From: FEN-1350 sp964643355
Lineage (GTDB): Bacteria; Planctomycetota; Phycisphaerae; Sedimentisphaerales; Anaerohalosphaeraceae
Direction: 5' to 3'
DNA: 64,000 nucleotides
Assembly: GCA_964643355.1 (NCBI GenBank)
Contig: CAZXPW010000007.1
Coordinates: 1-64,000 of the forward strand
The translations under genes were made by a program, and so were the position numbers. This document shows, piece after piece, positions 18,777-26,750 of the stretch (positions are counted from its first letter, which is position 1; each line of letters starts with the position of its first letter). A model generated the notes under the pieces. It saw only the letters and a list, made by a program, of their open reading frames with translations. It was not told the DNA's origin and ran no database searches.

Positions 18777-19694
18777 TTACCACTTTAGACGGATCCCTTT
18801 TTCCCGCGCGTCGGCCGCCAGAAATTTCAGTTGCTCCAGCGCCGCTTGCAGTTCCTGGCTGCTGTCCAGAAGATTTTCGTACAACCGACCGTCGTTGATC
18901 AGTTGTGCCGCCGTGCCGTTCCCTTCTCGCGCCTTGACCAGTACTTGCTGTAACTCGCGCAGCGACACGCTGACATTTTCCGCAATCTCTTCCACCGCGA
19001 CACTTCCCTTATCCGACAATTTGCGGATCGATGCCAGCGTATCCTTCGCTTGCAGGGTGGCGTCTCGAACATTGGCGACGGCGGATTTGAGACTGACTTT
19101 GGTCTCGGGATCGCCGACGACATCGTTGGCATTCTGGGCAAGCTGGGTAATGGAGTCCATCAAATTTTCCATTTTCAGACGAGTTTCTTTTGGAAAAAAT
19201 TCGCTGTTTACGCCGGTGATTCCTTTGCAGACGGGCATATTATCGTAGAGGTAGGCCGAGGCGGGATTGGCAGGATCCAGGGGCTGCAAGGGTCGATCTT
19301 CGTCCACCTGAAGATCGATGTAGCTACTGCCCATGCTCCGTTTGACGACAACAATATCGACATTGGAGGGGATCGTTTTATATGTTCTTTGGATGGCAAG
19401 AGTTACCTTGACCTGGTGATGAGGGTCTCCGGGTTTTCGATCCATAACAGGTTCAGGAGCCATGACATTGACCACTCGTCCGACCTGATAACCACAATAA
19501 TACACGGGCGTGTTTTGTTGAATCCCGGGGGCTTCGGGGAAGCTGACCACCACCCGAAAGGAGCGAAGCTCGGTAACGGCGATCGGGAGTTCGCCGAAGA
19601 TGAAAATCAACCACAGAAAAGCGGCAAAGCCAATGATAACAAAGCTTCCGACAATCATATTCAATCGTTTTTGGCCGGATGCGTAATCACTCAT
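18777..19694 (-). CDS. MCE/MlaD-family protein
   Basis: The 305-aa protein has one N-terminal membrane helix (about residues 10-32, MIVGSFVIIGFAAFLWLIF) followed by an MCE domain (VVVSFPEAPGIQQNTPVYY, then a KTIPSNVDIVV strand and SYIDLQVDE). The remainder is predicted helical, as in MlaD-like subunits that form hexameric rings and carry lipids between inner and outer membranes. The start overlaps the end of the preceding merR-like gene by eight bases, indicating translational coupling. The usual MlaE permease and MlaF ATPase genes are not adjacent. Confidence 0.87.
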   Translation of the reverse strand: MSDYASGQKRLNMIVGSFVIIGFAAFLWLIFIFGELPIAVTELRSFRVVVSFPEAPGIQQNTPVYYCGYQVGRVVNVMAPEPVMDRKPGDPHHQVKVTLAIQRTYKTIPSNVDIVVVKRSMGSSYIDLQVDEDRPLQPLDPANPASAYLYDNMPVCKGITGVNSEFFPKETRLKMENLMDSITQLAQNANDVVGDPETKVSLKSAVANVRDATLQAKDTLASIRKLSDKGSVAVEEIAENVSVSLRELQQVLVKAREGNGTAAQLINDGRLYENLLDSSQELQAALEQLKFLAADAREKGIRLKW

Positions 19695-19947
19695 GGGAAG
19701 ATCCTTTGCATTCGTGGCCGGAAATGAACAGTTCCCGGATCGCTCGGAGGGTATACCCGGATTCGTTTAACTTCTTTACCAATTTGATTTTATTGATGGT
19801 TGCCTCATCGAAACGACGACGGCCTGTGGGTGTCGATTGCGTTGGATCGATCAGGCCGAGCATGATGTAATACTGCAGAGTTTGTCGGCTGACGCCTGCC
19901 TGTTTGGCCGCCTGGCCGATCGGGACCAGTTTGGAACTGTCTGACAC
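19687..19947 (-). CDS. Small MerR-type transcription regulator
   Basis: I take the GTG at 19947, which has GGGAG eight bases upstream; a TTG at 19962 is the alternative. The product is about 86 residues: a winged-helix MerR DNA-binding domain (IGQAAKQAGVSRQTLQYY, then LGLIDPTQSTPTGRRRF) and little else, with no effector or dimerisation coil of the usual length. It is sandwiched between rnpA and the MCE gene on the same strand, overlapping the latter. It may regulate the cluster, but no target site is visible. Confidence 0.82.
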   Translation of the reverse strand: MSDSSKLVPIGQAAKQAGVSRQTLQYYIMLGLIDPTQSTPTGRRRFDEATINKIKLVKKLNESGYTLRAIRELFISGHECKGSSHE

Positions 19948-19980
19948 CCGTTTTACTCCCAATCATAAACCTTTTCAATA

Positions 19981-20388
19981 TCAATCCTTGCGCGATTGTA
20001 TCTGCGTTATCTTGTCGTGAAGACGACCCAGGAGGGTCATCAGCATCGGTTGCAGATTCGCAAAGCGCAAGTTTTTATACAATATCAAGTTATCGCCTTT
20101 TTTCTTCGGCGATACCGGCGTGAAGATTAACAAATAGTCTATTCCTGGTTTGAGGTCGGATTGATGGAGTCGCAAGGCCTCACGGGCAAGGCGTTTGAGG
20201 CGGTTTCGAAGGACGGCCGGGCCGCAGGTTTTTGAGGCGGCAACGGCCAGACGAAAATGCGGGTGTTTGGATGGATTGGCCATGATACGAAGTAAGTTGT
20301 TGTAAATACTATATTTATAGCGAGTTCGGCCCTTCGATTTGGGAGGGCTTGGAATGTGGCGCGATCTTGGAAGGCCGAATCGTTTCAA
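19981..20388 (-). CDS. rnpA: Ribonuclease P protein component
   Basis: The C-terminal two thirds carry the RnpA RNR signature in RNRLKRLAREALR (residues 61-73), preceded by FRLAVAASKTCGPAV. This protein assists the RNase P RNA in maturing tRNA 5' ends. No ATG fits: I choose TTG at 20388, where AGGA lies eight bases upstream and the product begins MKRFGLPRSR, similar to other planctomycete RnpA starts; total 135 aa. The conserved neighbour rpmH (ribosomal protein L34) is not immediately upstream, and yidC/yidD are not downstream. Instead merR and mce genes follow. Confidence 0.85.
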   Translation of the reverse strand: MKRFGLPRSRHIPSPPKSKGRTRYKYSIYNNLLRIMANPSKHPHFRLAVAASKTCGPAVLRNRLKRLAREALRLHQSDLKPGIDYLLIFTPVSPKKKGDNLILYKNLRFANLQPMLMTLLGRLHDKITQIQSRKD

Positions 20389-20920
20389 TCGTAAGGTCCT
20401 GATAAAACTATGGTTAAAGTACAATCCTATATGTCGGCGAATCAACCTGGCGCGATTGAAGATTATTCTTGCAGATCAAGCAGGGGGAACGGCTTTTCAG
20501 TTTTCCGATAGCGTTCGTCGGGATAAAACAAAAACATGGTAGAAAATGCAGGTAAAAATCTCGTCGTATTTTAACTGCAAAACCGGGATAAACCGAAAAG
20601 CCCTATCGTGGTTTTTAAGCGAATTGTGGAGGGTCCATTGGGACGAAAATCGGTTTTTTGGAGTTAGTAAATCATTACAATCTAAGAGGTTACAATCGTT
20701 TTCCGACATTTCACTTTTACAGATTTTCACAAGTCCATGCAAAGTCTACGGTTACAAACAATTTCTCTGATCTTGCATAGCATTTTGACTAATCTTATTG
20801 TCATGTTGACATGTCGTGTATTTGATCAGATATCAGGATATATGATATAGTCTTTTGGAGTCAGATGGAGATGAAATATATTACTATAGTCAAATCATAG
20901 GAATAGCAGGAATGGCATGA
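20389..20920. other. AT-rich intergenic region, no gene recognised
   Basis: Roughly 530 bases, visibly more AT-rich than the flanking genes, lie between rnpA and a repeat cluster. An 81-codon minus-strand frame (20497-20742) has no ribosome binding site or recognisable motif. TTGACA occurs near 20803 with only weak -10 candidates. A nine-codon plus-strand frame preceded by GGAG begins near 20870. I see no rpmH and no tRNA. Confidence 0.4.
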
Positions 20921-20924
20921 GGCA

Positions 20925-20990
20925 AGTTGTGAACAGCAAGGAGCGAACCGTGAACAGCCAGCAGCAGAAAACTATTGAATTATTCACAAT
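20925..20990. repeat. GTGAACAG-type dispersed repeat with DnaA-box-like site
   Basis: Variants of GTGAACAG recur here (GTGAACAGCAAGGAG, GTGAACAGCCAGCAG), a pattern common in dispersed intergenic repeats of planctomycetes and other phyla. TTATTCACA at 20980-20988 matches the DnaA-box consensus but stands alone. Confidence 0.4.
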
Positions 20991-21126
20991 TGGCAGGAGC
21001 CAGCCAATTTTCAACAAATACAAGCAAGTCTTGGAGGTCGATCCAGCCGTCACCATTCGGCTGGGGATAGAGGTCGGCGGATCGGTAATCCGCGCTATTC
21101 GGGTTGGATCGCTTCTGTGTCCGGGT
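20980..21126 (-). pseudogene. Remnant: C-terminal dockerin repeat of a lost secreted protein
   Basis: The minus-strand frame reads DLYPQPNGDGWIDLQDLL, then FVENWL and a TAA stop. This is the normal end of a dockerin-tailed secreted protein of this lineage. Upstream the frame passes into a CCGGCCTTCGTCGG-type dispersed repeat and unrelated sequence with no signal peptide, module or ribosome binding site. The most economical reading is that the body of the gene was deleted or replaced by repeat DNA. Confidence 0.6.
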
Positions 21127-21150
21127 GGGGTTGTACACCTTCGGTGCGCA

Positions 21151-21180
21151 TCGGATACCGGCCTTCGTCGGTATGACAGA
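21151..21180. repeat. CCGGCCTTCGTCGG palindromic dispersed repeat
   Basis: A hairpin-forming element (ATACCGGCCTTCGTCGGTAT followed by GACAGA). It is the same family as the copies at 28182-28213 and 30742-30767, the source of spurious IPAKAGIQ-like peptides in many genomes. Confidence 0.65.
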
Positions 21181-21311
21181 GCGATTCGCAAATTGTCCAT
21201 TGCGGACCCGACGGAGCGGGGCTCTCCACATGGACGGACGGGGTCGGCCCTACCGATGCGTGAATGCTGTGGGGATGCCGGAACGGAGTTCGTTTATCTC
21301 CATGGCGGGTC

Positions 21312-22160
21312 CTATTGTCCGCTTTTTGTGAGTTTCCGGAATCGTTCGATCAGCAGTTTTGTCCATTCCCCCACTCGTCCGGATCCGACTTTCGAGCCGT
21401 CAAACCGGACCACCGGCAGGATATCCTTGGTCGTTACGGCCAGAAACATCTCGCTGCACTGTTTGGCCTGGTCGGGGCTTATGGCTTTTTCAACCGTTCG
21501 TAATCCCGACCCTTCCACGATCTGCAAGACATGTTTACGGGTGATTGAGGGCAGGATCTCGTTGCCCAAGGGTCGGGTGATCAGTTCCCTTTTTTCCGCG
21601 TCAACGGCAAAATATGCGCTTCCGGCCCCTTCGGTAATTTCCCGATTTTCATTGACGAAAATCGCCTCATAACAACCCTTTTTTTCCGCGTCCATTCTGG
21701 CCATAATATTCGGCAAAAGATTAAGCGATTTGATATCGCATCGCTTCCATCTCCAGTCCGGATAAGTACTTACGGAAACCCCGTTTTCCTTGTCCTCCGG
21801 GTGATCGACCAGTTCATTAAGCGTCAACAGAAAGTTCGGCCGTAAACCCTTGTCCGGCAAATGGTTGCGCGGCTCCGACCCGCGGGTCACATGAAAATAA
21901 ATCCGCACATTCGCCAATTGCGATTTCTCGAATGCCTTCAGAACACGATCGCGAATCTGCTCGATGGATATGCCAGTAAGTCCAATCTGTTCCATACTAT
22001 AGGAAAAGCGGCGAAGGTGGTCTTCAAACGCAAAGAGTTTTCCGTTGTAACTTCGGATGACCTCGTAGACGCCGTCTCCGAACCACAGGCCGCGATCCTG
22101 ATAGGCCGGTTCTAAGTCCTTTAATGCTAATATTCTATCGTCGATCATCGCCAGTTGCAT
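21312..22160 (-). CDS. dat: D-alanine (D-amino acid) aminotransferase, PLP fold type IV
   Basis: The start at 22160 has GGGAG five bases upstream; an earlier in-frame ATG would add 12 residues. The 282-aa protein shows the DAAT pattern: RGLWFGDGVYEVIRSYNGKL near the N-terminus, CDIKSLNLLPNIMARMDA containing the PLP-binding Lys, and ITEGAGSAYFAV. The C-terminal PVVRFDGSKVGSGRVGEWTK closely follows Bacillus-type DAAT. It transfers amino groups among D-amino acids, chiefly supplying D-Glu or D-Ala for peptidoglycan. Branched-chain aminotransferase (IlvE) is the alternative, but the DIKSLNLL motif favours DAAT. It is the only gene on this strand here. Confidence 0.85.
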   Translation of the reverse strand: MQLAMIDDRILALKDLEPAYQDRGLWFGDGVYEVIRSYNGKLFAFEDHLRRFSYSMEQIGLTGISIEQIRDRVLKAFEKSQLANVRIYFHVTRGSEPRNHLPDKGLRPNFLLTLNELVDHPEDKENGVSVSTYPDWRWKRCDIKSLNLLPNIMARMDAEKKGCYEAIFVNENREITEGAGSAYFAVDAEKRELITRPLGNEILPSITRKHVLQIVEGSGLRTVEKAISPDQAKQCSEMFLAVTTKDILPVVRFDGSKVGSGRVGEWTKLLIERFRKLTKSGQ

Positions 22161-22355
22161 ACAGACTCCCGTCAAACCTTGGAGGGTTTGATTCATGAAC
22201 TTTTATCTTTCGATCCGTACAAAGCAAGCACCGGTCCGGCCGGATGGGGGCCCTTGTCGAAAAAAGGCCGGTCCGCACAATCGCTATTTGTTTATCGAAC
22301 CTTGCGGCCGGTTTGCTAAAAATTCCTCGGATTTGTAATTTTGCGGATTTTTTTC
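22161..22355. other. Divergent intergenic region, nothing recognised
   Basis: The segment between dat and the rplU promoter carries no gene or clear site beyond the dat ribosome binding site. Confidence 0.4.
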
Positions 22356-22383
22356 TTTACACACAGTTTTTTCGGCATAAAAT
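22356..22383 (+). promoter_or_regulatory. Promoter of rplU
   Basis: TTTACA and TAAAAT are 16 bases apart. The start codon follows about 120 bases later, leaving a leader of about 110 bases. Confidence 0.5.
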
Positions 22384-22503
22384 TAAAACTTTTCGGGTGA
22401 GCGTGGAGATGATCCCGGGAAGATTTCTTGTCTGAATTCGGAGGCGTCGAATCAGACGGTTGTAAACGACGACAAAACAAAGAGTTATATACGGGAGTTT
22501 TGA

Positions 22504-22833
22504 ATGTACGCAGTTATTGAACAAGGCGGAAAACAGTACAAAGTCTCGCAGGGCGATGTGATCAATATCGAGCTGACCGAAGTTGCCCCCGATGCGAAAA
22601 CCATTCAACTGGATAAAGTGTTGTTCGTTAGCGACGGCCAGAATGTCAAGATTGGCATGCCGTATCTGGACGGGGCCAAAGTGATCGCCAGCTTCAAGAT
22701 CACGGCCGAAGATGCCGTGATTAAAGGGCCCAAACTGTATCCGATGTATTTTCGTCGCCGCAAGGTGAGCAGCAAGAGGATCGGCCATCGGCAGAAATAT
22801 CTGCAGGTGATCATCGACGCGATTGAAGCGTAA
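22504..22833 (+). CDS. rplU: 50S ribosomal protein L21
   Basis: The 109-aa protein matches L21 end to end: MYAVIEQGGKQYKVSQGD at the start, then VLFVSDGQNVKIGMPYLDGA and the basic FRRRKVSSKRIGHRQKYLQV near the end. L21 binds 23S rRNA in the large subunit. In most bacteria rpmA (L27) follows directly; here a strong terminator follows 25 bases after the stop and the next gene is an unrelated secreted protein, so rpmA must be elsewhere. Confidence 0.97.
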   Translation: MYAVIEQGGKQYKVSQGDVINIELTEVAPDAKTIQLDKVLFVSDGQNVKIGMPYLDGAKVIASFKITAEDAVIKGPKLYPMYFRRRKVSSKRIGHRQKYLQVIIDAIEA

Positions 22834-22857
22834 TCCGAGGGATCCATTCACAATCAC

Positions 22858-22888
22858 AAGCCCGGCGAGTTGTCCGGGCTTTTTTTTT
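22858..22888 (+). terminator. Terminator of rplU
   Basis: AGCCCGG and CCGGGCT form a seven-base-pair stem around an eight-base loop, followed by nine T residues. Confidence 0.9.
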
Positions 22889-23109
22889 CGTCATCATTGG
22901 GAGTTTGCGATCGACACATTGGAAGAGGTGCAGCCAGCGCGAGGGCGGCGGGAGAATTGGGGGCGGCTGTAACATTATATACATACCCGTATTATCCTGA
23001 ATAGAGAGACGATTTACACAAACCAGAAGGGTGTGTTACAATCCGATTACGGTGTCGTTGGCGGCAGTCATGCCAAGACTGGCATGGAGAAAGGAAAGGG
23101 TAAACGATC

Positions 23110-25158
23110 ATGATGAACAGCCGGCTTGCACAAACGGTTTTGTTGGGTTTTTGCATTTTTGGAGCGGGGTCGAGCGCGCTATTGGCGGCGGTATGGGATC
23201 CGATGGCGATCGATTATTCGGGCCGCAAGGGGGTAACGATTTATGTTTCCAAGTCGGGCGATAATTCCGACGGGAGCAGTTGGGCCAGGGCATTTCACAC
23301 GATCCAGACGGGGCTGTCGGCGGTTCCGGACGACAAGGGCGGGCATCGAGTCCTTGTTCGGCCGGATCGATACCTGGAAGCCAACCTGGCGCCGGCGCAT
23401 CCGGGCGCCGCGGGGGCGTACAATGTGCTGATCGGCGATTTTGACGGCGCGCTCGGATCAGGCGGCGCGGGATGGGTCCTGATTGACAGCGGCGATCCGG
23501 AGAAGGGATTCAAGAGCTGGGACTGGTGGGGGCCGATCCGCGCGACGGACAAAAACTGGCCGACGGGGAACAAGACCGGCGAAACCTTTTCGGCGATCAT
23601 CTGCGACCGCTGGATCTTCCGTAATCTGTACACGGCCGGGGGCGATGGCGGATTGTTCTGGGATCTGACCGACAAGAGCGGACAGGGATTTACGGTGATC
23701 GTCGAGGATTGCGTGGGATCAGGTCGGGCGTTCGGCGGCGGGGTTTGTTATCCGATCGTGCGGCCGGGCGAGCCGAGCGCGTTTCGGCGATGCTATTTTT
23801 TGTCGCTGGATTTTGTCGGCGATACGGCGGCGGTCCTGGTCGGCGGATGGGAAAAGACCATGCCCGACGAGCCGCATGTGGTCTTCGAGGATTGCACGAT
23901 GGTCAATCCGGACAACGCCGTGGCCATTTCGTACGCGGCACATTGTACGCGGGCCAAGTTCGTGAATTGCCGCTTGATCGCGCTGAATTTCACGCAGCCG
24001 GAGATGGGCGGCAAATCGACGGGGATCATTTGCACGCAGGGTCATAGTCCGACAGGCAAGCTGCATGTGGATCTGGAGGATTGTATTTTGGCCGGCTACT
24101 CGGTGCAGACGCCGGGCAAAGACGCCGAGGCCCTCAGCTTCACGACGCGCGGCAGGGTTCAGGCGTATGTGCAGTTCAAACAGCCGATGCCGGATGGGTT
24201 CGAGCGATTGGGCCTTTGGCCGACGGAGCTTTTTGAACAGATGGCTCCGCCGAAGACCCCGGAGGATCTCAAGGGGACGGTGCGCAAGTCGCCGCTGACG
24301 AAGATTCCGGTGAATTTCGGGCAGGCGATGGAGAATACGCCGGTGATCTATCGCGGAAAGCCGCTGCTGGTGTATAACTTCCGCGACGATTCGAAAAACA
24401 AGACCGGCGATCATTTGAAAGATATGGATCTGCGGATTCAGGATTTGTGCACCGGCGAGATCCTCGCGACATTCGGCCAGGGACATTCGTTCGCCAACGC
24501 GATCGTGAATGGCGAGACGATGCATGTCTTCGCCAGCGAAGGCACGGATAACGACTGGTTCAAGAGCATTTATCATTTTGCCTCGACCAATCTGAAAAAC
24601 TGGACGCGCGAGTTGGCGGTTCCGCTGGAAGGCGACGAGCATTTGTTCAACTGTTCGGTGTGCCGCGACGAGCAGGGGTATGTCATGGCGTACGAATCGA
24701 ATCGGCCGGTGCAGTTTTGTTTTCGATTCGCGCGATCGAAGGACCTTTCGAAATGGGAAACGATTCCGAATCTCGTCTTCACCGGGGAAAAGAAGGAATA
24801 CAGCGCCTGCCCGGTCATTCGGTATTTTGCGCCGTATTATTATGTAATGTATCTGCACGCGGCCATTCCGGGGCACAACGGATGGGTGACCTTTATGGCC
24901 CGTTCGAAGGACCTTGCGGCGTGGCAGTTGAGTCCGCTTAATCCGATTCTCGAAGCCGGCGCGGGCGAGGGATGCAACAATTCGGATGTGGATCTGTTCG
25001 AGTGGGAGGGCAACACTTATGTGTTTTACGCGACCGGCGATCAGCAAACCTGGGGCAGCGTGCGGGTGGCGATGTTTCCGGGCTCGATGAAGAGCTTCTA
25101 TGAAAGATGTTTTCCGGCCGGCGTCCCAATGGTTGAGGTCAGCGCCAAGAACCCGTAG
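23110..25158 (+). CDS. Secreted beta-helix / GH43-like five-bladed propeller protein
   Basis: The 682-aa protein has a signal peptide (to about residue 27). Residues 40-340 look like a right-handed beta-helix, opening with IYVSKSGDNSDGSSWARAF, the start often seen in polysaccharide-lyase-like helices. Residues 380-670 have the repeated blade pattern of GH43/GH32/DUF377-type propellers (FRFARSKDLSKWETIPNL; GWVTFMARSKDLAAWQLSP; DVDLFEWEGNTYVFYATGD). Family members hydrolyse arabinose- or xylose-containing glycans or beta-mannosides. The acid and base residues cannot be assigned securely by eye. It stands alone after the rplU terminator and converges with the ATP-grasp operon. Confidence 0.8.
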   Translation: MMNSRLAQTVLLGFCIFGAGSSALLAAVWDPMAIDYSGRKGVTIYVSKSGDNSDGSSWARAFHTIQTGLSAVPDDKGGHRVLVRPDRYLEANLAPAHPGAAGAYNVLIGDFDGALGSGGAGWVLIDSGDPEKGFKSWDWWGPIRATDKNWPTGNKTGETFSAIICDRWIFRNLYTAGGDGGLFWDLTDKSGQGFTVIVEDCVGSGRAFGGGVCYPIVRPGEPSAFRRCYFLSLDFVGDTAAVLVGGWEKTMPDEPHVVFEDCTMVNPDNAVAISYAAHCTRAKFVNCRLIALNFTQPEMGGKSTGIICTQGHSPTGKLHVDLEDCILAGYSVQTPGKDAEALSFTTRGRVQAYVQFKQPMPDGFERLGLWPTELFEQMAPPKTPEDLKGTVRKSPLTKIPVNFGQAMENTPVIYRGKPLLVYNFRDDSKNKTGDHLKDMDLRIQDLCTGEILATFGQGHSFANAIVNGETMHVFASEGTDNDWFKSIYHFASTNLKNWTRELAVPLEGDEHLFNCSVCRDEQGYVMAYESNRPVQFCFRFARSKDLSKWETIPNLVFTGEKKEYSACPVIRYFAPYYYVMYLHAAIPGHNGWVTFMARSKDLAAWQLSPLNPILEAGAGEGCNNSDVDLFEWEGNTYVFYATGDQQTWGSVRVAMFPGSMKSFYERCFPAGVPMVEVSAKNP

Positions 25159-25198
25159 CGGCCAAAAAAAGACATCGGTACTTTTTCGGGTTCTGGTT

Positions 25199-25225
25199 AA
25201 AAAAGGTTCCTGACACCTTTTTATT
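25199..25225. terminator. Bidirectional terminator/repeat between convergent genes
   Basis: AAAAAGG and CCTTTTT flank TTCCTGACA, giving an A/T-flanked hairpin usable on both strands. It overlaps the stop codon of the minus-strand gene. The GTTCCTGACACCTTTTT string also recurs as a dispersed intergenic element in related genomes, from general knowledge. Confidence 0.5.
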
Positions 25226-26750
25226 GTCGGAGGAAACGGGTGTAGATGATTTTGTCGTCGCCGGGGGCGTAGAAGTCTTTGGACCGGGCCGAGAGGGCAA
25301 AGCCGCGTTTTTCGTAGAACGCGCGAGTCGGATCATACCGTTCTCTGCCGGAAGTCTCGACAATGACCAGGCGGCCTTCGCGGTCGGCGATGCGGCGGAG
25401 AGAATCGTCCAACAGCAGCGTGCCCAGGCCGCGGCCCTGCGTGGATTGATCGACGGCCAGCCAGTAGATGTCGAAGGTTCCCAGCGTGCAAGGCGTGGGG
25501 CCAAAGCAGATCCAGCCGAGGATACGGCCGTTTTCCTCCAGAACCAGCGACTGGTAATGGCCGGTCGGGCCGTGCGCGATGGCTTCGACGAGGACTTCGC
25601 GGGCGATCTCGACTTCAACCGGGTAGAAAAAGTGCGTGCTTTCCAGCATGGCGATTGTCGGTTCCAGATCTCCGGCTTTGGTGTGGCGGATATTGGCGCC
25701 GGTCGTTCCGTTGGGGGCCGGGGTCGAGGGAACCGAATGGCGACGGAGCCGATCTTCGGCGCGATCGATACAGGAGGCGACGAACTGCGAAAACGCGATG
25801 CCCTCGGCCTGCAGCGCGGCGGCAAAGCCGGCGTCGGGGGAGATATCGGGATTGGCGTTGACCTCGAGGATGTAGGGGCGAAGCTGGTCGTCGAGGCGGA
25901 AATCCACGCGGCAGTAATCGTCGCAGCCGACGGCGCGGCAGGCGGCGATGGACAGTTCGCGGACCTGGCGGGCGACTTCGTCGGGCAGAGGGGCGGGGAT
26001 GACGCGCGGGGTGTTCTGGTATTCGAAACTGTCCTGTCGCCACTTGGCCTCGTAGCCGACGATCTTGACGCGGGAGGCGTCGAAGGCGGAAAAGTCAATC
26101 TCGGCCAGGGGGAGAACTTTTGCGGCATTGTCTTTCCACAATACCGAGACATTCAGTTCGCGGCCCTCGATATACTGCTCGATCATGGCCGAATGCCCAA
26201 ATTGATCATGGATCCGCTGGACGGCATCATACAGCTTGTCGTCGCGCGAAGCCACGACGCTGCGGCTGTCGATGCCTTCGCTGGCGTCGGCGCGGAGGGG
26301 CTTGACGATGTACGGGCCGGGAAAGAGTTCGCCGCGGATTTTCGAGGCGTCGTCGATGATCAGGGCCTGCGGCGTGGGCAAGCCGTTTTGCCGAAGCGCC
26401 GCCTTGGTCTGCCACTTGTCGAGTGTCAGGATCTGGGCGGCGGTATCGTTGCCGGTCCAGCCGCGATGCCAGGCCCGGCACAGCGAGGGGACCATCATCG
26501 CGTCGGCGGGATTTTCGGCGAAGCCCTCGACGAGGTTGAAGACGATGCGTTCGGCGGATGTGGCGAGAATTCCGGCGACTTCGCGGAGATTTTTGACGCC
26601 GACGGAACGATGCGGGATGCCGAGTTCCTGAAGGGCCTTACAGACGGCGTTGACTTCGTCGAGTACGCCGAGTTCGCTTTCGGCGAAGGCGCGGGGCATG
26701 TCCGGCGGATTGGTATTGTACAGGACGAGAACGGATAGTCCTTCGGTCAT
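25221..26750 (-). CDS. ATP-grasp ligase (D-Ala-D-Ala ligase-like) fused to GNAT acetyltransferase
   Basis: The ATG at 26750 overlaps the TGA of the upstream ligase gene (ATGA), so the two are translationally coupled; the product is 509 aa. Residues 1-320 are a Ddl-like ATP-grasp: FNLVEGF, TLDKWQTKAAL, PYIVKPLRADASEGID (nucleotide Lys and glycine-rich loop), MIEQYIEGRELNVSVL, then metal ligands in CRVDFRLD and ILEVNANPDISPDAGF. Residues 350-509 are a GNAT domain with the acetyl-CoA loop QSTQGRGLGTLLL. ATP-grasp enzymes form amide bonds through acyl phosphates; GNATs acylate amines. The product is unknown. It is unlikely to be the housekeeping Ddl because of the fusion and the tandem partner. 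Confidence 0.85.
   Translation of the reverse strand: MTEGLSVLVLYNTNPPDMPRAFAESELGVLDEVNAVCKALQELGIPHRSVGVKNLREVAGILATSAERIVFNLVEGFAENPADAMMVPSLCRAWHRGWTGNDTAAQILTLDKWQTKAALRQNGLPTPQALIIDDASKIRGELFPGPYIVKPLRADASEGIDSRSVVASRDDKLYDAVQRIHDQFGHSAMIEQYIEGRELNVSVLWKDNAAKVLPLAEIDFSAFDASRVKIVGYEAKWRQDSFEYQNTPRVIPAPLPDEVARQVRELSIAACRAVGCDDYCRVDFRLDDQLRPYILEVNANPDISPDAGFAAALQAEGIAFSQFVASCIDRAEDRLRRHSVPSTPAPNGTTGANIRHTKAGDLEPTIAMLESTHFFYPVEVEIAREVLVEAIAHGPTGHYQSLVLEENGRILGWICFGPTPCTLGTFDIYWLAVDQSTQGRGLGTLLLDDSLRRIADREGRLVIVETSGRERYDPTRAFYEKRGFALSARSKDFYAPGDDKIIYTRFLRQ

Noticed and set aside
20389..21000. Possible replication origin (AT-rich, next to rnpA, one TTATTCACA)
   Set aside because: Only one good DnaA-box match, no dnaA, rpmH or gidA nearby, and the box lies inside a dispersed repeat.
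20917..21672. 251-codon plus-strand frame spanning the repeat cluster and the end of dat
   Set aside because: It is built of repeat sequence and the antisense of dat; no start signal or conserved motif.
25224..26738. 504-codon plus-strand frame opposite the ATP-grasp-GNAT gene
   Set aside because: The minus strand carries intact ATP-grasp and GNAT motifs; the plus-strand product has none and is a mirror of high-GC third positions.
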